A stretch of 39,754 bases of DNA from DATGLG01 sp035294245. Lineage in GTDB: Bacteria; Pseudomonadota; Alphaproteobacteria; JACZXZ01. The notes under the pieces were generated by a model. The model searched no databases, was not told the DNA's origin, and saw only the letters and a list, made by a program, of their open reading frames with translations. Position 1 is the stretch's first letter. Every line of letters starts with the position of its first letter. The translations under genes were made by a program, and so were the position numbers. Where the stretch lies: positions 1 through 39,754 of the forward strand of contig DATGLG010000070.1 in assembly GCA_035294245.1 (NCBI GenBank), read 5' to 3'. Shown here one piece after another: positions 16,794 through 25,733 of this stretch.

Positions 16794-18359
16794 TCAGCCC
16801 TTCCGCGCTTGTGCCAGGGGTGCCGCCATCCGCTCCGGCGCGCCATGGCCGGACGCTGCGCCGGTACCGTTGAGCTCGCCGTTTCCATTGCGCGCCGGCT
16901 CCATCTGTGCCTCCAGGCGACGAATGAATTCGGCGAGGATGATGCGGTACAGCTCGTCCTTGAGGATCGTGTCCTCGACGCCCTGGTCGATGCTCGGATT
17001 GTCGTTGATCTCGATCACCATGGGGCCGCGCTCGGTCTCCTTGAGATCGACCCCGTAGAGCCCGTCGCCGATCAGCCGCGCCGCGCGGACGGCGGTGTCG
17101 ACAACGGCGCGCGGCGCGTCCTCGACGGCCAGGGTCTTGCAGCCGCCCTCGGAGAAGCGCCCATTGGCGCTGTATTTCACGATCTGCCAGTGGTTGCGCG
17201 ACATGAAATACTGGCAGGCATAGATCGGCTGCCCGTTCAGCACGCCGATGCGCCAATCGAATTGGGTATAGATGAACTCCTGGGCGATGATGAGCTCCGA
17301 GCGGCGGAAGAGGTCCGTCGCGACGTCCTTGAGCTCCTGCTTCGTCGTGACCTTGAAGACGCCGCGGGAGAACGAGCCGTCCGGAATCTTGAGGACGAGG
17401 GGGAAGGCCAGCTCCTGCTCGATCTGGTCCATCTTGCTGCGGTCGACGATGAGGGTGCGCGGCGTCGGGATGCGCCGGGAGCGTAGGAGCTCGGCCAGAT
17501 ACACCTTGTTCGTGCAGCGCAGGATGGAGCTGGGGTCGTCGATGACCACCATGTCCTCGTAGGTCGCCTTCTTGGCGAAACGGTAGGTGTGGTGATCGAG
17601 GGCGGTGGTCTCGCGGATGAAGAGCGCATCGTACTCGGCGAGCCGCGAATAGTCCTTTTTCTCGATGAGCTCCACCTCGAGCCCCATCTGCTCGCCGATC
17701 TTGACGAACTTCTGCAGGGTGCGCGTGCTGGAGGGCGGCAGCTGCTCCTGCGGGTTCTGGAGGATGGCGAGATAGAAGCGCGGAGGGGCCTTGGTCTTGG
17801 GCGGGCGCCAGGCGGTGCGGGTATAGGCTTCGAGCGCCTTCTGGAAGAGGGGCTCCTGCTCGGGCTTCAGCTCGTTGATGGGGATCGGCTGGATCGAGGT
17901 GACGCGCCACTTCTCGCCGGGAGCGATCTGGACCTTGAGGAGCGGGCAGCGGAAGAGATCGAAGATCTGGTGCGCGATCTCCTGATAGCGCTCCTCCTCG
18001 GTGAAGCCAAAGAAGACATGGAGGCTGGTCGGCGCCGCTTGCTGCCCGTATTTCTTCGCCGCCTTCTCGAGCAGCTCGTCGAGCTCGTCCAGCGCCAGGC
18101 CATAGATGGACTTCTTGGAAAGATCGAGAATCGTCGCGACGGAGGGGATGACCCGCTCGCCGCGCGCCTCGGCGAGGAGCGAGCAGTAATAGCCGAAGCT
18201 CATATAGTCGTAGTCGCGGCAGAGATTGACGATGCGGGGATAGCGCGACATGAACGCGTCGGGGCGGGCGAGGTACTCCCTTGCCGTGACCACCGGATGG
18301 CCCGAATCGTCCCATTTGAAATCCGCGCGCCGGTCCACGACGATGATGTGAGCCGTCAT
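16794..18359 (-). CDS. RimK-like ATP-grasp ligase with RLAN N-terminal domain
   Basis: A 521-residue cytoplasmic protein. Residues 1 to about 160 match the RLAN domain (RimK-like ATP-grasp N-terminal). A central linker leads to an ATP-grasp ligase domain (about 270-480). There, K324 (LVLKIPDGSFSRGVFKV), the E361-F motif, D438 (YGVDLKE) and E450-x-N-x-N (VIEINDNPSID) fit ATP and Mg2+ binding. Such enzymes form amide or peptide bonds by an acyl-phosphate route, often adding amino acids to a peptide or protein end. The C-terminal 40 residues are Gly/Asn/Ala-rich and look disordered. The ATG overlaps the stop of the GNAT-C39 gene (ATGA), so the two proteins almost certainly work together. The substrate is unknown. 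Confidence 0.85.
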   Translation of the reverse strand: MTAHIIVVDRRADFKWDDSGHPVVTAREYLARPDAFMSRYPRIVNLCRDYDYMSFGYYCSLLAEARGERVIPSVATILDLSKKSIYGLALDELDELLEKAAKKYGQQAAPTSLHVFFGFTEEERYQEIAHQIFDLFRCPLLKVQIAPGEKWRVTSIQPIPINELKPEQEPLFQKALEAYTRTAWRPPKTKAPPRFYLAILQNPQEQLPPSSTRTLQKFVKIGEQMGLEVELIEKKDYSRLAEYDALFIRETTALDHHTYRFAKKATYEDMVVIDDPSSILRCTNKVYLAELLRSRRIPTPRTLIVDRSKMDQIEQELAFPLVLKIPDGSFSRGVFKVTTKQELKDVATDLFRRSELIIAQEFIYTQFDWRIGVLNGQPIYACQYFMSRNHWQIVKYSANGRFSEGGCKTLAVEDAPRAVVDTAVRAARLIGDGLYGVDLKETERGPMVIEINDNPSIDQGVEDTILKDELYRIILAEFIRRLEAQMEPARNGNGELNGTGAASGHGAPERMAAPLAQARKG

Positions 18360-19495
18360 GCGTCGCTCTTGGCCTTGCGGATGATGAGAGCCGCCTTTTG
18401 TTGAGCCCGGCCGAAGCGGGCCATGCGCTCGAAGTCCTTCTTCGTTATCGGCATATTGATGCAGTCGGTGGTGGTCCGGTGACCCTTCCAGTCCACATAG
18501 GGATCATGCACGTAAATAAAGCGCTCGTCGAATCCTGTTACAACCACCCAGTGAGGCTCCCGGTCGCGGTCGATCCGGTAGGAGCTGATCAAGACAATGG
18601 GGATTCCCCCTCGCTCGAACTCTCTAATTAAGTCTTTGACGCCGAGCCGGCCATAAGTCAACGTCACCTTTTTTTCCCGCATCTCCTCGAGGAAATCCTC
18701 CTGGACCAGGCGAATGACCGCCTTCCGCTCGGGCTTGCGGACGGTGTCCTCGAAGAGAGTGCGGCGATCGTTGACATAGACCTCGACGTCGAAGCCCCGG
18801 GACTCCGCGGAAAGCGCCATGCCGAACGGACTGCATCCGCCGTGTCCGGTCGTCATGAAGATGGTGGTCGCCTCGCGCCAGAGCCGCAGCTCCAACTTGC
18901 GGTCGAGCGGCACCTTGGGGTCCAGGGTGCACATGGCCATCATCAGGGCGGCGGGGCCGCAGGTGAACTCGAGCGTCTGGGGATAATAGGGGACGTGGAG
19001 AAGCCCCGGCTGGAGATTGGGCGAGAGCGGCTTCTCCATCCGGACCGCGTCCATGTGGTCGTCGTAGTAGTCGGCGGCCATGCCGAATTCGCGGTAGCCC
19101 GCCTTGCGGTAGAGGGACTGGGCCTCGTGATTGTCCCGGCGCACCTCGAGGCGGAGATAGATGCAGCCATGCTCGAGGGCGACCCGCTCCGCCTCGGCGA
19201 GAAGGGCCTTGGCGATGCCGCGGCCGCGATGCTCCGGCGCCACCGCGAAGGAGTAGAGGCGCGCCAGCGACGTGCCGCGATTGAAGAGCAGCATCGCATA
19301 GCCCCTGAGCACACCTCCCTCCTCCTCGACCAGCGTTGCCGCGTTGCCGCGGGTGAGGAGGTGGCGGAAGCTGCGGGGGCTCACCCGATCGCCGGCGAAG
19401 GCGCGATTCTCCAGGGCTACGAGCCCGGGGATATCGTCCACCCGCGCGGTGCGAATCGCCGGCCGCCAGGCGATTGGCTTCCTCAATTCCGTCAT
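18356..19495 (-). CDS. GNAT acetyltransferase fused to a C39-like cysteine peptidase
   Basis: A 379-residue two-domain protein. Residues about 10-155 form a GNAT domain with the acetyl-CoA loop A-P-E-H-R-G-R-G-I-A (about 86-95) and a Y-R-K-A-G-Y signature. Residues about 165-379 form a papain-like C39-family domain: nucleophile C179 in TLEFTCGPAAL, H315 in EPHWVVVTGF and D331 in YVHDPY. No signal peptide or transmembrane helix is seen, so it is cytoplasmic, unlike C39 domains in ABC exporters. I chose the ATG at 19495 (GGAC upstream) over 19552. It overlaps the RLAN-RimK gene by four bases. Acetylation plus peptide cleavage next to an amide ligase suggests making and maturing a modified peptide; this is inference. 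Confidence 0.85.
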   Translation of the reverse strand: MTELRKPIAWRPAIRTARVDDIPGLVALENRAFAGDRVSPRSFRHLLTRGNAATLVEEEGGVLRGYAMLLFNRGTSLARLYSFAVAPEHRGRGIAKALLAEAERVALEHGCIYLRLEVRRDNHEAQSLYRKAGYREFGMAADYYDDHMDAVRMEKPLSPNLQPGLLHVPYYPQTLEFTCGPAALMMAMCTLDPKVPLDRKLELRLWREATTIFMTTGHGGCSPFGMALSAESRGFDVEVYVNDRRTLFEDTVRKPERKAVIRLVQEDFLEEMREKKVTLTYGRLGVKDLIREFERGGIPIVLISSYRIDRDREPHWVVVTGFDERFIYVHDPYVDWKGHRTTTDCINMPITKKDFERMARFGRAQQKAALIIRKAKSDA

Positions 19496-19560
19496 TGCTG
19501 TCCGTCTATGGCCGTGCCGCTCGCAAATGGGCACCCAAATGCGTTTGCGCAAGGGCGAGG

Positions 19561-20778
19561 CTAGACGACCCCTTTCGCCCTCAGCGCCGCGATCTCGCCT
19601 TCGCCAAGGCCGAGCACCTCGTCCAGCACTTCTACCGTATGTTGGCCGAGGGTCGGCGGAGCGTAACGATACTCCGGAGGCGTTGCCGACATCTTAATCG
19701 GGCTGGCGATCAGCTTGATCCCGCGATTGCCGGTTGCCGGGTGCGGCATTTCCAGCACCATGTCCCGATATTTGACCTGGGGATCGGCGAAGACCTGATC
19801 GAGGGTGTTGACCGGGCTGCACGGAACCTTGAGCTGGGCCAGGCCCTCGATCCAGTGCCGGGAAGGTTTGGCCCGCAGGATGTCGCGGACGATCGGTATG
19901 AGAATCTCGCGGTTGTGGACGCGGTCCTCATTTGCCGCGAAGCGCGGATCCTGCGCCAAGTCCGGACGTCCTGCGAAGGCGCAAAACTTGGCGAATTGCC
20001 CGTCATTGCCGCAGGCGAGGATGACGTAGCCGTCGGCGGTCGGAAAGACCTGATAGGGGGCGATATTGGCGTGGGCGGTGCCACGGCGGATGGGGACGAT
20101 CCCCGAGAGCAGATAGTTGACGCCCTCGTTTACCAGCCAGGCCACCTGGGTGTCCAGGAGCGCAATATCGATATGCTGGCCCTCGCCGGTGAGGTCGCGG
20201 TGGCGCAAGGCGGCGAGAATGGAGACGCCCGCATACATCCCCGCCATCAGGTCGGCGATGCCGACGCCGACCTTGACGGGATCGCGGTCGGGCTCGCCGG
20301 TGATGCTCATGATGCCGCCCATGGCCTGGGCGAGGAGGTCATAGCCGGCGCGCGGGGCGTAGGGCCCGGTCTGTCCGAAGCCGGTGATCGAGCAATAGAC
20401 GAGATCGGGCTTGATCGCCTTGAGATCCTCGTAGCCGAGGCCGTAGCGGGCGAGAGTCCCGACTTTGTAGTTCTCCGTCAGGATGTCCGACTGCGCCACC
20501 AGCCGGTGCACGAGATCGCGGCCCTCGGGCTGCGTGAAGTCGATGGTGACGGAGCGCTTGTTGCGGTTGGCGGCGAGGTAATAGCCACTCTCGCCGGTGT
20601 CATTGCCGGTCGCATCCTTGAGATAAGGCGGGCCCCATTTGCGCGTGTCGTCGCCGGCGCCCGGCCGCTCGATCTTGATGATGTCGGCGCCGAGGTCGCC
20701 CAGCATCTGGGTCATGGAGGGGCCGGCCAGGATGCGCGTCATGTCGCAGACGCGGAGGCCGTGAAGAGGTCCGGGCAT
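19561..20778 (-). CDS. CaiB/BaiF family III CoA-transferase
   Basis: A 405-residue family III CoA-transferase that moves CoA between carboxylic acids through an aspartyl-CoA thioester. The N-terminus PLHGLRVCDMTRILAGP and the ADIIKIERPGAGDDTR block are typical, and the catalytic Asp is D176 (VGIADLMAG). An ITGFGQTGPYAPRAGYDLL stretch follows the family pattern. I chose the ATG at 20778; the upstream frame is the ruvX shadow. The acyl substrate cannot be predicted, since no beta-oxidation or oxalate genes are adjacent. It lies 43 bases after ruvX and 65 before the GNAT-C39 gene, probably in one transcript. Confidence 0.9.
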   Translation of the reverse strand: MPGPLHGLRVCDMTRILAGPSMTQMLGDLGADIIKIERPGAGDDTRKWGPPYLKDATGNDTGESGYYLAANRNKRSVTIDFTQPEGRDLVHRLVAQSDILTENYKVGTLARYGLGYEDLKAIKPDLVYCSITGFGQTGPYAPRAGYDLLAQAMGGIMSITGEPDRDPVKVGVGIADLMAGMYAGVSILAALRHRDLTGEGQHIDIALLDTQVAWLVNEGVNYLLSGIVPIRRGTAHANIAPYQVFPTADGYVILACGNDGQFAKFCAFAGRPDLAQDPRFAANEDRVHNREILIPIVRDILRAKPSRHWIEGLAQLKVPCSPVNTLDQVFADPQVKYRDMVLEMPHPATGNRGIKLIASPIKMSATPPEYRYAPPTLGQHTVEVLDEVLGLGEGEIAALRAKGVV

Positions 20779-20821
20779 GGCGCGCCTTATAAGGGGCGAC
20801 GCGGGGCGAGGCAACCACGGA

Positions 20822-21301
20822 CTATCGCCGAGCGGCGTCGAGGGCGCCCTGGAGGATATAGGCGGCGGCCAGCTTGTCGACGGTGTCGGCACGGCGCCGG
20901 CGTGACATGTCGGCGGCGAGCAGCGTGCGGGTCACGGCCGCCGTCGAGAGCCGCTCATCCCAGAAAAGGAAGGGCAGATCAATACGCTCGACGAGGTTCT
21001 TGGCGAATTGTCTGACCGACTGGCAGCGCGGCCCCTCGCTGCCGTCCATATTGATGGGAAGGCCGAAGACAAAGCCGCCCACCTGCTGCTTCGCCGCGAT
21101 GCGTCGGATCGCCTCGGCATCGGCCGCGAATCTGCCGCGTTGGATCGTCGCCATCGGCGAGGCGACGGTCAGGGTCGTGTCCGAGAGGGCGAGGCCGATG
21201 GTCTTGCTGCCGACGTCCAGCCCCAAGAGGCGCTGGCCGCGCGCGAGGCGGGCCTTGAGCGCGGCCGGCGAGGATTCCGCCGTGAATGTCGGCGAGGCCA
21301 C
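20822..21301 (-). CDS. ruvX: YqgF/RuvX RNase H-fold protein (putative Holliday junction resolvase)
   Basis: A 159-residue RNase H-fold nuclease. The first acidic residue lies in LLGLDVGSKTIGLALSD (about 25-41), followed by VGGFVFGLPINMDGSEG, LPFLFWDERLST and a D-K-L-A-A-A-Y-I-L-Q helix carrying the last Asp. Members have been linked to pre-16S rRNA 5' processing and to Holliday junction resolution. It lies nine bases after the SDR gene and 43 before the CoA-transferase gene. It is divergent from gatCAB, a neighbourhood common in alphaproteobacteria. Confidence 0.93.
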   Translation of the reverse strand: MASPTFTAESSPAALKARLARGQRLLGLDVGSKTIGLALSDTTLTVASPMATIQRGRFAADAEAIRRIAAKQQVGGFVFGLPINMDGSEGPRCQSVRQFAKNLVERIDLPFLFWDERLSTAAVTRTLLAADMSRRRRADTVDKLAAAYILQGALDAARR

Positions 21302-21310
21302 CGCGGCCCC

Positions 21311-22036
21311 TCACACCGGCGCCTTGCCGATGCTGGCGCCGCCATCGACATAGAGGGTTTGGCCGGTGATGTAGCTCGCCGCCTCCGAGAGAAGGAATGC
21401 GACCGCGGCGCCGATCTCCTCGGGCTCGCCGAATCGCTTCATCGGAATGCTCGCGAGATAGCGCTGCTCGCTGGCGCTGCCCGGCGGATTGTTGTCGCGG
21501 AAGAGCCGGGTGACGACCGGTCCCGGAGCGACGGCATTGACGGTGATGCCCGCGGTGGCGAGCTCCAAGGCCCAGGTGCGGGTGAAGGCGATAAGGGCCG
21601 CCTTGGCCGCGGCATAGCTGGTGCGCTCCGGCGTGCCCAGGACGGTGAGGCTCGAGATATTGACCACGCGGCCCCACCCGGCGGCGCGCATGGCCGGCAG
21701 CACGGCCTGCATGGCCTGCACCGCTGGATGGAGGTTGAGCGCAAAGACCTTGTCCATGGCCGCAAGCTCGACCTTGTCGACCGACTCGGGGCGGGACAGC
21801 CCGACATTGTTGACGAGGCCGAGGATCTGATGGCGCTGGGTGATCGAGGCGAGTGCCGCCGCGGTCGCGTGAGGATCGGAGAGGTCGCAGGCGACGAAAT
21901 CGCCGGGGAAGCCGTCCCTGGGCGCCTCGCGCGCCATGCCGACGACCTTCTGGCCGGCCTTGATAAGGGCCTCGACGGAGGCGCGCCCGAGGCCGCGGCT
22001 GGCCCCGGTCACGAGGAAGGTCCTTGCGGTAGCCAT
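21311..22036 (-). CDS. Short-chain dehydrogenase/reductase
   Basis: A 241-residue classical SDR. The cofactor motif is VTGASRGLG (9-17), the structural motif is NNVG (76-79), and the catalytic residues are S128, Y141 and K145 (S-Y-A-A-A-K). It resembles FabG-type 3-oxoacyl reductases, ending Y-V-D-G-G-A-S-I. No acyl carrier genes are nearby, so its substrate stays open. A good GAGGAGAG ribosome-binding site precedes the ATG. It is first in the minus-strand run leading to ruvX, the CoA-transferase and the GNAT-C39/RimK pair, and is divergent from gatC across 133 bases. Confidence 0.9.
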   Translation of the reverse strand: MATARTFLVTGASRGLGRASVEALIKAGQKVVGMAREAPRDGFPGDFVACDLSDPHATAAALASITQRHQILGLVNNVGLSRPESVDKVELAAMDKVFALNLHPAVQAMQAVLPAMRAAGWGRVVNISSLTVLGTPERTSYAAAKAALIAFTRTWALELATAGITVNAVAPGPVVTRLFRDNNPPGSASEQRYLASIPMKRFGEPEEIGAAVAFLLSEAASYITGQTLYVDGGASIGKAPV

Positions 22037-22169
22037 CTGCTTTCTCTCCTCTTTTTCCTCTCGCTTCCGGCCGCGCGCTGTTGCGGCGTGCCGGGCCGGG
22101 TGCTAGGTTCCGCCGCGATTTCCGGCCCCCCGCGGCGCCGGTCAACAACCCCTTACGGTCGGTCCGCCC

Positions 22170-22457
22170 ATGTCCGTCGACGAAGCCACGGTACGCAAGA
22201 TCGCGCGGTTGGCGCGCATCAAGGTGAAGGACGAGGAGGTGGCGCCCCTCGCCAAGGAGCTCAGCCACATCCTCGGCTGGATCGAGCAGCTCGACAGCGT
22301 CGACACCGCGAGCGTGGCGCCCCTCGCCAGCACCGTCAATGCCAAGCTGCCCTGGCGCAAGGACATCATCGATGATGGCGGCTATCCTGAAAAGGTGCTG
22401 GCCAATGCGCCCGAGGGGGTGCAGGGCTTCTTCGCCGTGCCCAAGGTGGTGGAGTGA
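22170..22457 (+). CDS. gatC: Asp-tRNA(Asn)/Glu-tRNA(Gln) amidotransferase subunit C
   Basis: A 95-residue GatC, the small belt subunit that stabilises the GatA-GatB interface. The opening VDEATVRKIARLARI, the LAKELSHILGWIEQL helix and the P-W-R-K-D region are typical. The stop overlaps the gatA start region (GTGATG), giving tight coupling. No clear ribosome-binding site is visible before the ATG at 22170. Confidence 0.96.
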   Translation: MSVDEATVRKIARLARIKVKDEEVAPLAKELSHILGWIEQLDSVDTASVAPLASTVNAKLPWRKDIIDDGGYPEKVLANAPEGVQGFFAVPKVVE

Positions 22458-23950
22458 TGGGCGACCTCACCGATTTGACCATCGCCGACGCCCGCGCGGG
22501 GTTGCGCAAGGGCGCCTTCTCGGCCAAGGAGCTCGCGGAGGCCCATATCCGCGCCATCGAAGCGGCGCGACCCTTGAACGCCTTCATCACCGAGACGCCG
22601 GAGCGGGCCCTTGCCATGGCCGCCGAATCCGATGCGCGTCGCAAGGGCGGAAAGGGGGGCGACGTTGGCATCCCCCTTGATGGGATTCCCTTGGCGATCA
22701 AGGATTTGTTCTGCACGCTAGGGGTACGGACGACCGCCGCCTCCCATATCTTGGATGGCTTCACGCCGCCCTACGAGTCGACGGTGACGGCGAAGCTGTG
22801 GCGCGCCGGCGCGGTCATGCTGGGCAAGACCAATCTCGACGAGTTCGCCATGGGCTCGTCAAACGTCACCAGCTATTTCGGCGCCGTCGAGAATCCGTGG
22901 CGTCGGCGCGGCGACAACCGGCCGCTCGTCCCCGGGGGCAGCTCGGGAGGCTCGGCGGCCGCCGTGGCGGCGCGGCTCGCCCTGGGCGCGACGGGGACCG
23001 ATACCGGCGGCTCGATCCGCCAGCCTGCCGCCTTCTGCGGCGTCGTGGGGCTGAAGCCGACCTATGGGCGCTGCTCGCGCTGGGGCATCGTCGCCTTCGC
23101 CTCCTCCCTCGACCAGGCGGGACCGATGACGCGCACGGTGCGCGACGCCGCCATCATGCTGGGGGCGATGGCGGGGCACGACCCCAAGGATTCGACCTCG
23201 GTCGATGTCCCGGTGCCCGATTACGAGGCGGCGCTCGGCCAGTCGCTCAAGGGGCTCAAGGTGGGCATCCCGAAGGAGTATCGCGTCGACGGCATGCCCG
23301 CCGAGATCGAGAGGCTGTGGCAGCAGGGCCTCGTCTGGCTGCGCGCGGCGGGGGCCGAGCCCGTCGAGGTCTTGCTGCCCCACACCAAATACGCGCTGCC
23401 GGCCTATTACATCATCGCGCCCGCCGAGGCCTCCTCGAACCTCGCGCGCTATGACGGCGTGCGCTTCGGCCTGCGCGTCCCGGGCGAGGACCTCATCGAC
23501 ATGTATGAGAACACGCGCGGCGAGGGCTTCGGCCGCGAGGTGCGGCGGCGGGTGATGATCGGCACCTATGTGCTCTCGGCCGGCTATTACGACGCCTATT
23601 ACTTGAAGGCCCAGCGCGTGCGCGCCCTCATCCTTCGGGACTTCACGGAGGCCTTCAAGACGGTGGACGTGATCCTCGCGCCGAGCACGCCGAGTGCCGC
23701 CTTCGCCATGGGCGAGAAGATGGACGATCCCATCGCCATGTATCTCAACGACGTCTTCACGGTGCCCGCCAATCTCGCCGGGCTGCCGGGCATCTCGGTG
23801 CCCGCCGGCCTCTCGGCGGAGGGGCTGCCCTTGGGGCTCCAGCTCGTCGGCCGCGCCTTCGACGAGGCGACGGTGCTGCGCGCGGCTGCGGCAATCGAGG
23901 ATGCGGCGAACTTCGATGCGCGGCCGGGCTTCGTTGCGGAGGGGGCGTGA
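22457..23950 (+). CDS. gatA: Asp-tRNA(Asn)/Glu-tRNA(Gln) amidotransferase subunit A
   Basis: A 497-residue amidase-signature enzyme that frees ammonia from glutamine to amidate mischarged Glu-tRNA(Gln) or Asp-tRNA(Asn). The Ser-cisSer-Lys triad is visible as K82 (IPLAIKDLF), S162 (PGGSSGGSAAAVA) and S186 (TDTGGSIRQP). A GTG at 22454 is in frame one codon before the chosen ATG at 22457; either overlaps the gatC stop. A 241-base gap with palindromic repeats separates it from gatB, unusual for an operon whose first two genes overlap. Confidence 0.97.
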   Translation: MGDLTDLTIADARAGLRKGAFSAKELAEAHIRAIEAARPLNAFITETPERALAMAAESDARRKGGKGGDVGIPLDGIPLAIKDLFCTLGVRTTAASHILDGFTPPYESTVTAKLWRAGAVMLGKTNLDEFAMGSSNVTSYFGAVENPWRRRGDNRPLVPGGSSGGSAAAVAARLALGATGTDTGGSIRQPAAFCGVVGLKPTYGRCSRWGIVAFASSLDQAGPMTRTVRDAAIMLGAMAGHDPKDSTSVDVPVPDYEAALGQSLKGLKVGIPKEYRVDGMPAEIERLWQQGLVWLRAAGAEPVEVLLPHTKYALPAYYIIAPAEASSNLARYDGVRFGLRVPGEDLIDMYENTRGEGFGREVRRRVMIGTYVLSAGYYDAYYLKAQRVRALILRDFTEAFKTVDVILAPSTPSAAFAMGEKMDDPIAMYLNDVFTVPANLAGLPGISVPAGLSAEGLPLGLQLVGRAFDEATVLRAAAAIEDAANFDARPGFVAEGA

Positions 23951-24040
23951 GCGGCGCGACCGTAATCCGTCATGGCCGGCCATCCACGGTTTTGCGGCGC
24001 AAGAGCGGAATGTATTTCGATCGAATCGCTTTAGCCGTAC

Positions 24041-24123
24041 CGTCATTCCCGCGAAGCCTGTCCCCGCGCAGGCGGGGAGCGGGAATCCAATGTCCCTGGA
24101 CCCCCGCTTTCGCGGGGGTGACG
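24041..24123. repeat. Palindromic intergenic repeat between gatA and gatB
   Basis: An 83-base element starting CGTCATTCCCGCGAAG and ending CGCTTTCGCGGGGGTGACG, with the two ends roughly complementary. It holds inner hairpins (CCCCGCgcaGGCGGGG and CCCCCGCtttCGCGGGGG). This is the gtcattcccgcg...cgcgggaatgacg type of dispersed palindrome found between genes in many alphaproteobacteria. The transcript would fold strongly here. Confidence 0.75.
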
Positions 24124-24143
24124 ATGTAGGTAGATCCTGGATA

Positions 24144-24160
24144 CGCGGAGCAAGTCCGCG
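24144..24160. repeat. Second short hairpin of the gatA-gatB repeat region
   Basis: CGCGGA (24144-24149), gcaag, TCCGCG (24155-24160) form a perfect 6-bp stem. It is followed by CATGACGA, a flank like that of the preceding repeat, so it is probably a second copy or half of the same repeat class. It lies 31 bases before gatB. Confidence 0.5.
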
Positions 24161-24191
24161 CATGACGAGGATGGGCGGAAAGGAGCTGAGC

Positions 24192-25658
24192 ATGGCAACC
24201 ATCGAGGGCAGGACGGGCCCCTGGGAGATCGTCGTCGGGATGGAGGTCCACGCCCAGGTGATCTCCAACGCCAAGCTCTTCTCGGGGGCGGCGACGGCCT
24301 TCGGCGCCGAGCCCAACACCCAGGTCTCCTTTGTCGACGCGGCGATGCCGGGCATGCTGCCGGTGATCAACGCGGAATGCATCACCCAGGCGGTGCGCAC
24401 CGGCCTCGGCCTCAAGGCGCAGATCAATCTCGTCTCGGTCTTCGACCGCAAGAACTACTTTTATGCCGATCTCCCCGCCGGCTATCAGATCTCCCAGTAC
24501 AAGCAGCCGATTGTGGGCGAGGGCCGCATCACCATCGACCTTCCCGATGGCTCGACCCGCGAGGTCGGCATCGAGCGTCTCCATCTCGAGCAGGATGCGG
24601 GGAAGAGCCTCCACGACCAGGACCCGCGACGCACCTTCGTCGACCTGAACCGCGCCGGCGTCGCCCTCATGGAGATCGTCTCCAAGCCGGACATGCGCTC
24701 GGCCGAGGAGGCGGGGGCGTATTTGCGCAAGCTGCGCTCGATCCTGCGCTATCTCGGCACTTGCGACGGCAATATGGAGGAGGGCTCCATGCGCGCCGAC
24801 GTGAACGTCTCGGTGCGCAAGCCGGGAGCGCCCCTCGGCACGCGCTGCGAGATCAAGAACGTGAACTCGGTGCGCTTCGTGCAGCAGGCGATCGAGTACG
24901 AGGCGCGACGCCAGGTCGATCTCCTCGAGGAGGGCGGGGCGGTCGTGCAGCAGACGCGCCTCTTCGATTCCAAGCGCGGCATCACGCGGGAGATGCGCTC
25001 CAAGGAGGAGGCGCATGACTACCGCTATTTCCCCGATCCGGACCTCCTGCCCCTCGAGCTCGACCCCGCCTGGGTCGAGGAGCTGCGCGCCGCACTCCCC
25101 GAGCTGCCCGACGCCAAGAAGGCGCGCTTCATCGCGGAATACGGGGTGACGCCTTACGACGCGAGCGTGCTCGTGGCCGAGCGCGCCAGCGCCGACTATT
25201 ACGAGGCGGTGGCGAAGGGCCCCGGCGGCAAGACGCGCGACGGCAAGCTCGCCGCCAATTGGGTGATCTCCGAGCTCTTCGGCCGCCTCAACAAGCTGGG
25301 CAAGGGCATTGGCGAGAGCCCCGTGCCCGCCGCGGCCCTGGGCGAGCTCCTCGACCTCGTCGCCGACGACACCATCTCCGGCCGCATCGCCAAGGACGTG
25401 TTCGACGAGATGCTCCTCACCGGCAAGGGGGCAGGCGAGATCGTCAAGACCAAACGCCTGATCCAGATCACCGACACCGGTGCCATCGAGGCGGTGATCG
25501 ACAAGGTGATCGCCGACAACCCCGGACAGGTGGCACAGTTCAAGGGCGGCAAGCAGGGTGTGGTCGGCTGGCTGGTCGGCCAGGTGATGAAGGCGACGGG
25601 CGGGAAGGCCAATCCCAAGCTCGTCAACGAGCTGCTGCGGAAGAAGCTGGAAGGGTAG
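24192..25658 (+). CDS. gatB: Asp-tRNA(Asn)/Glu-tRNA(Gln) amidotransferase subunit B
   Basis: A 488-residue GatB, which phosphorylates the misacylated tRNA carboxylate and amidates it with ammonia channelled from GatA. The N-terminal EIVVGMEVHAQV, Y-F-Y-A-D-L-P-A-G-Y-Q-I and LEQDAGKS motifs belong to the cradle domain. VNVSVR and RCEIKNVNS follow, and the C-terminal YqeY-like tail ends VGQVMKATGGKANPKLVNELL. The frame is open further upstream through the repeats, but the ATG at 24192 with AGGAG seven bases before it is the true start. Confidence 0.97.
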   Translation: MATIEGRTGPWEIVVGMEVHAQVISNAKLFSGAATAFGAEPNTQVSFVDAAMPGMLPVINAECITQAVRTGLGLKAQINLVSVFDRKNYFYADLPAGYQISQYKQPIVGEGRITIDLPDGSTREVGIERLHLEQDAGKSLHDQDPRRTFVDLNRAGVALMEIVSKPDMRSAEEAGAYLRKLRSILRYLGTCDGNMEEGSMRADVNVSVRKPGAPLGTRCEIKNVNSVRFVQQAIEYEARRQVDLLEEGGAVVQQTRLFDSKRGITREMRSKEEAHDYRYFPDPDLLPLELDPAWVEELRAALPELPDAKKARFIAEYGVTPYDASVLVAERASADYYEAVAKGPGGKTRDGKLAANWVISELFGRLNKLGKGIGESPVPAAALGELLDLVADDTISGRIAKDVFDEMLLTGKGAGEIVKTKRLIQITDTGAIEAVIDKVIADNPGQVAQFKGGKQGVVGWLVGQVMKATGGKANPKLVNELLRKKLEG

Positions 25659-25733
25659 GCCGCGATCGCCGCCATCCGGTGCGCAGCACCATATCCACAA
25701 GGCTGCACTGCGTGCTGGACTCCGAATCCAAGG

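Noticed and set aside
16711..18315. N-terminal extension that would make PyrB about 860 residues
   Set aside because: The extra part is an off-frame reading of the RLAN-RimK gene; a normal PyrB start exists at 16710.
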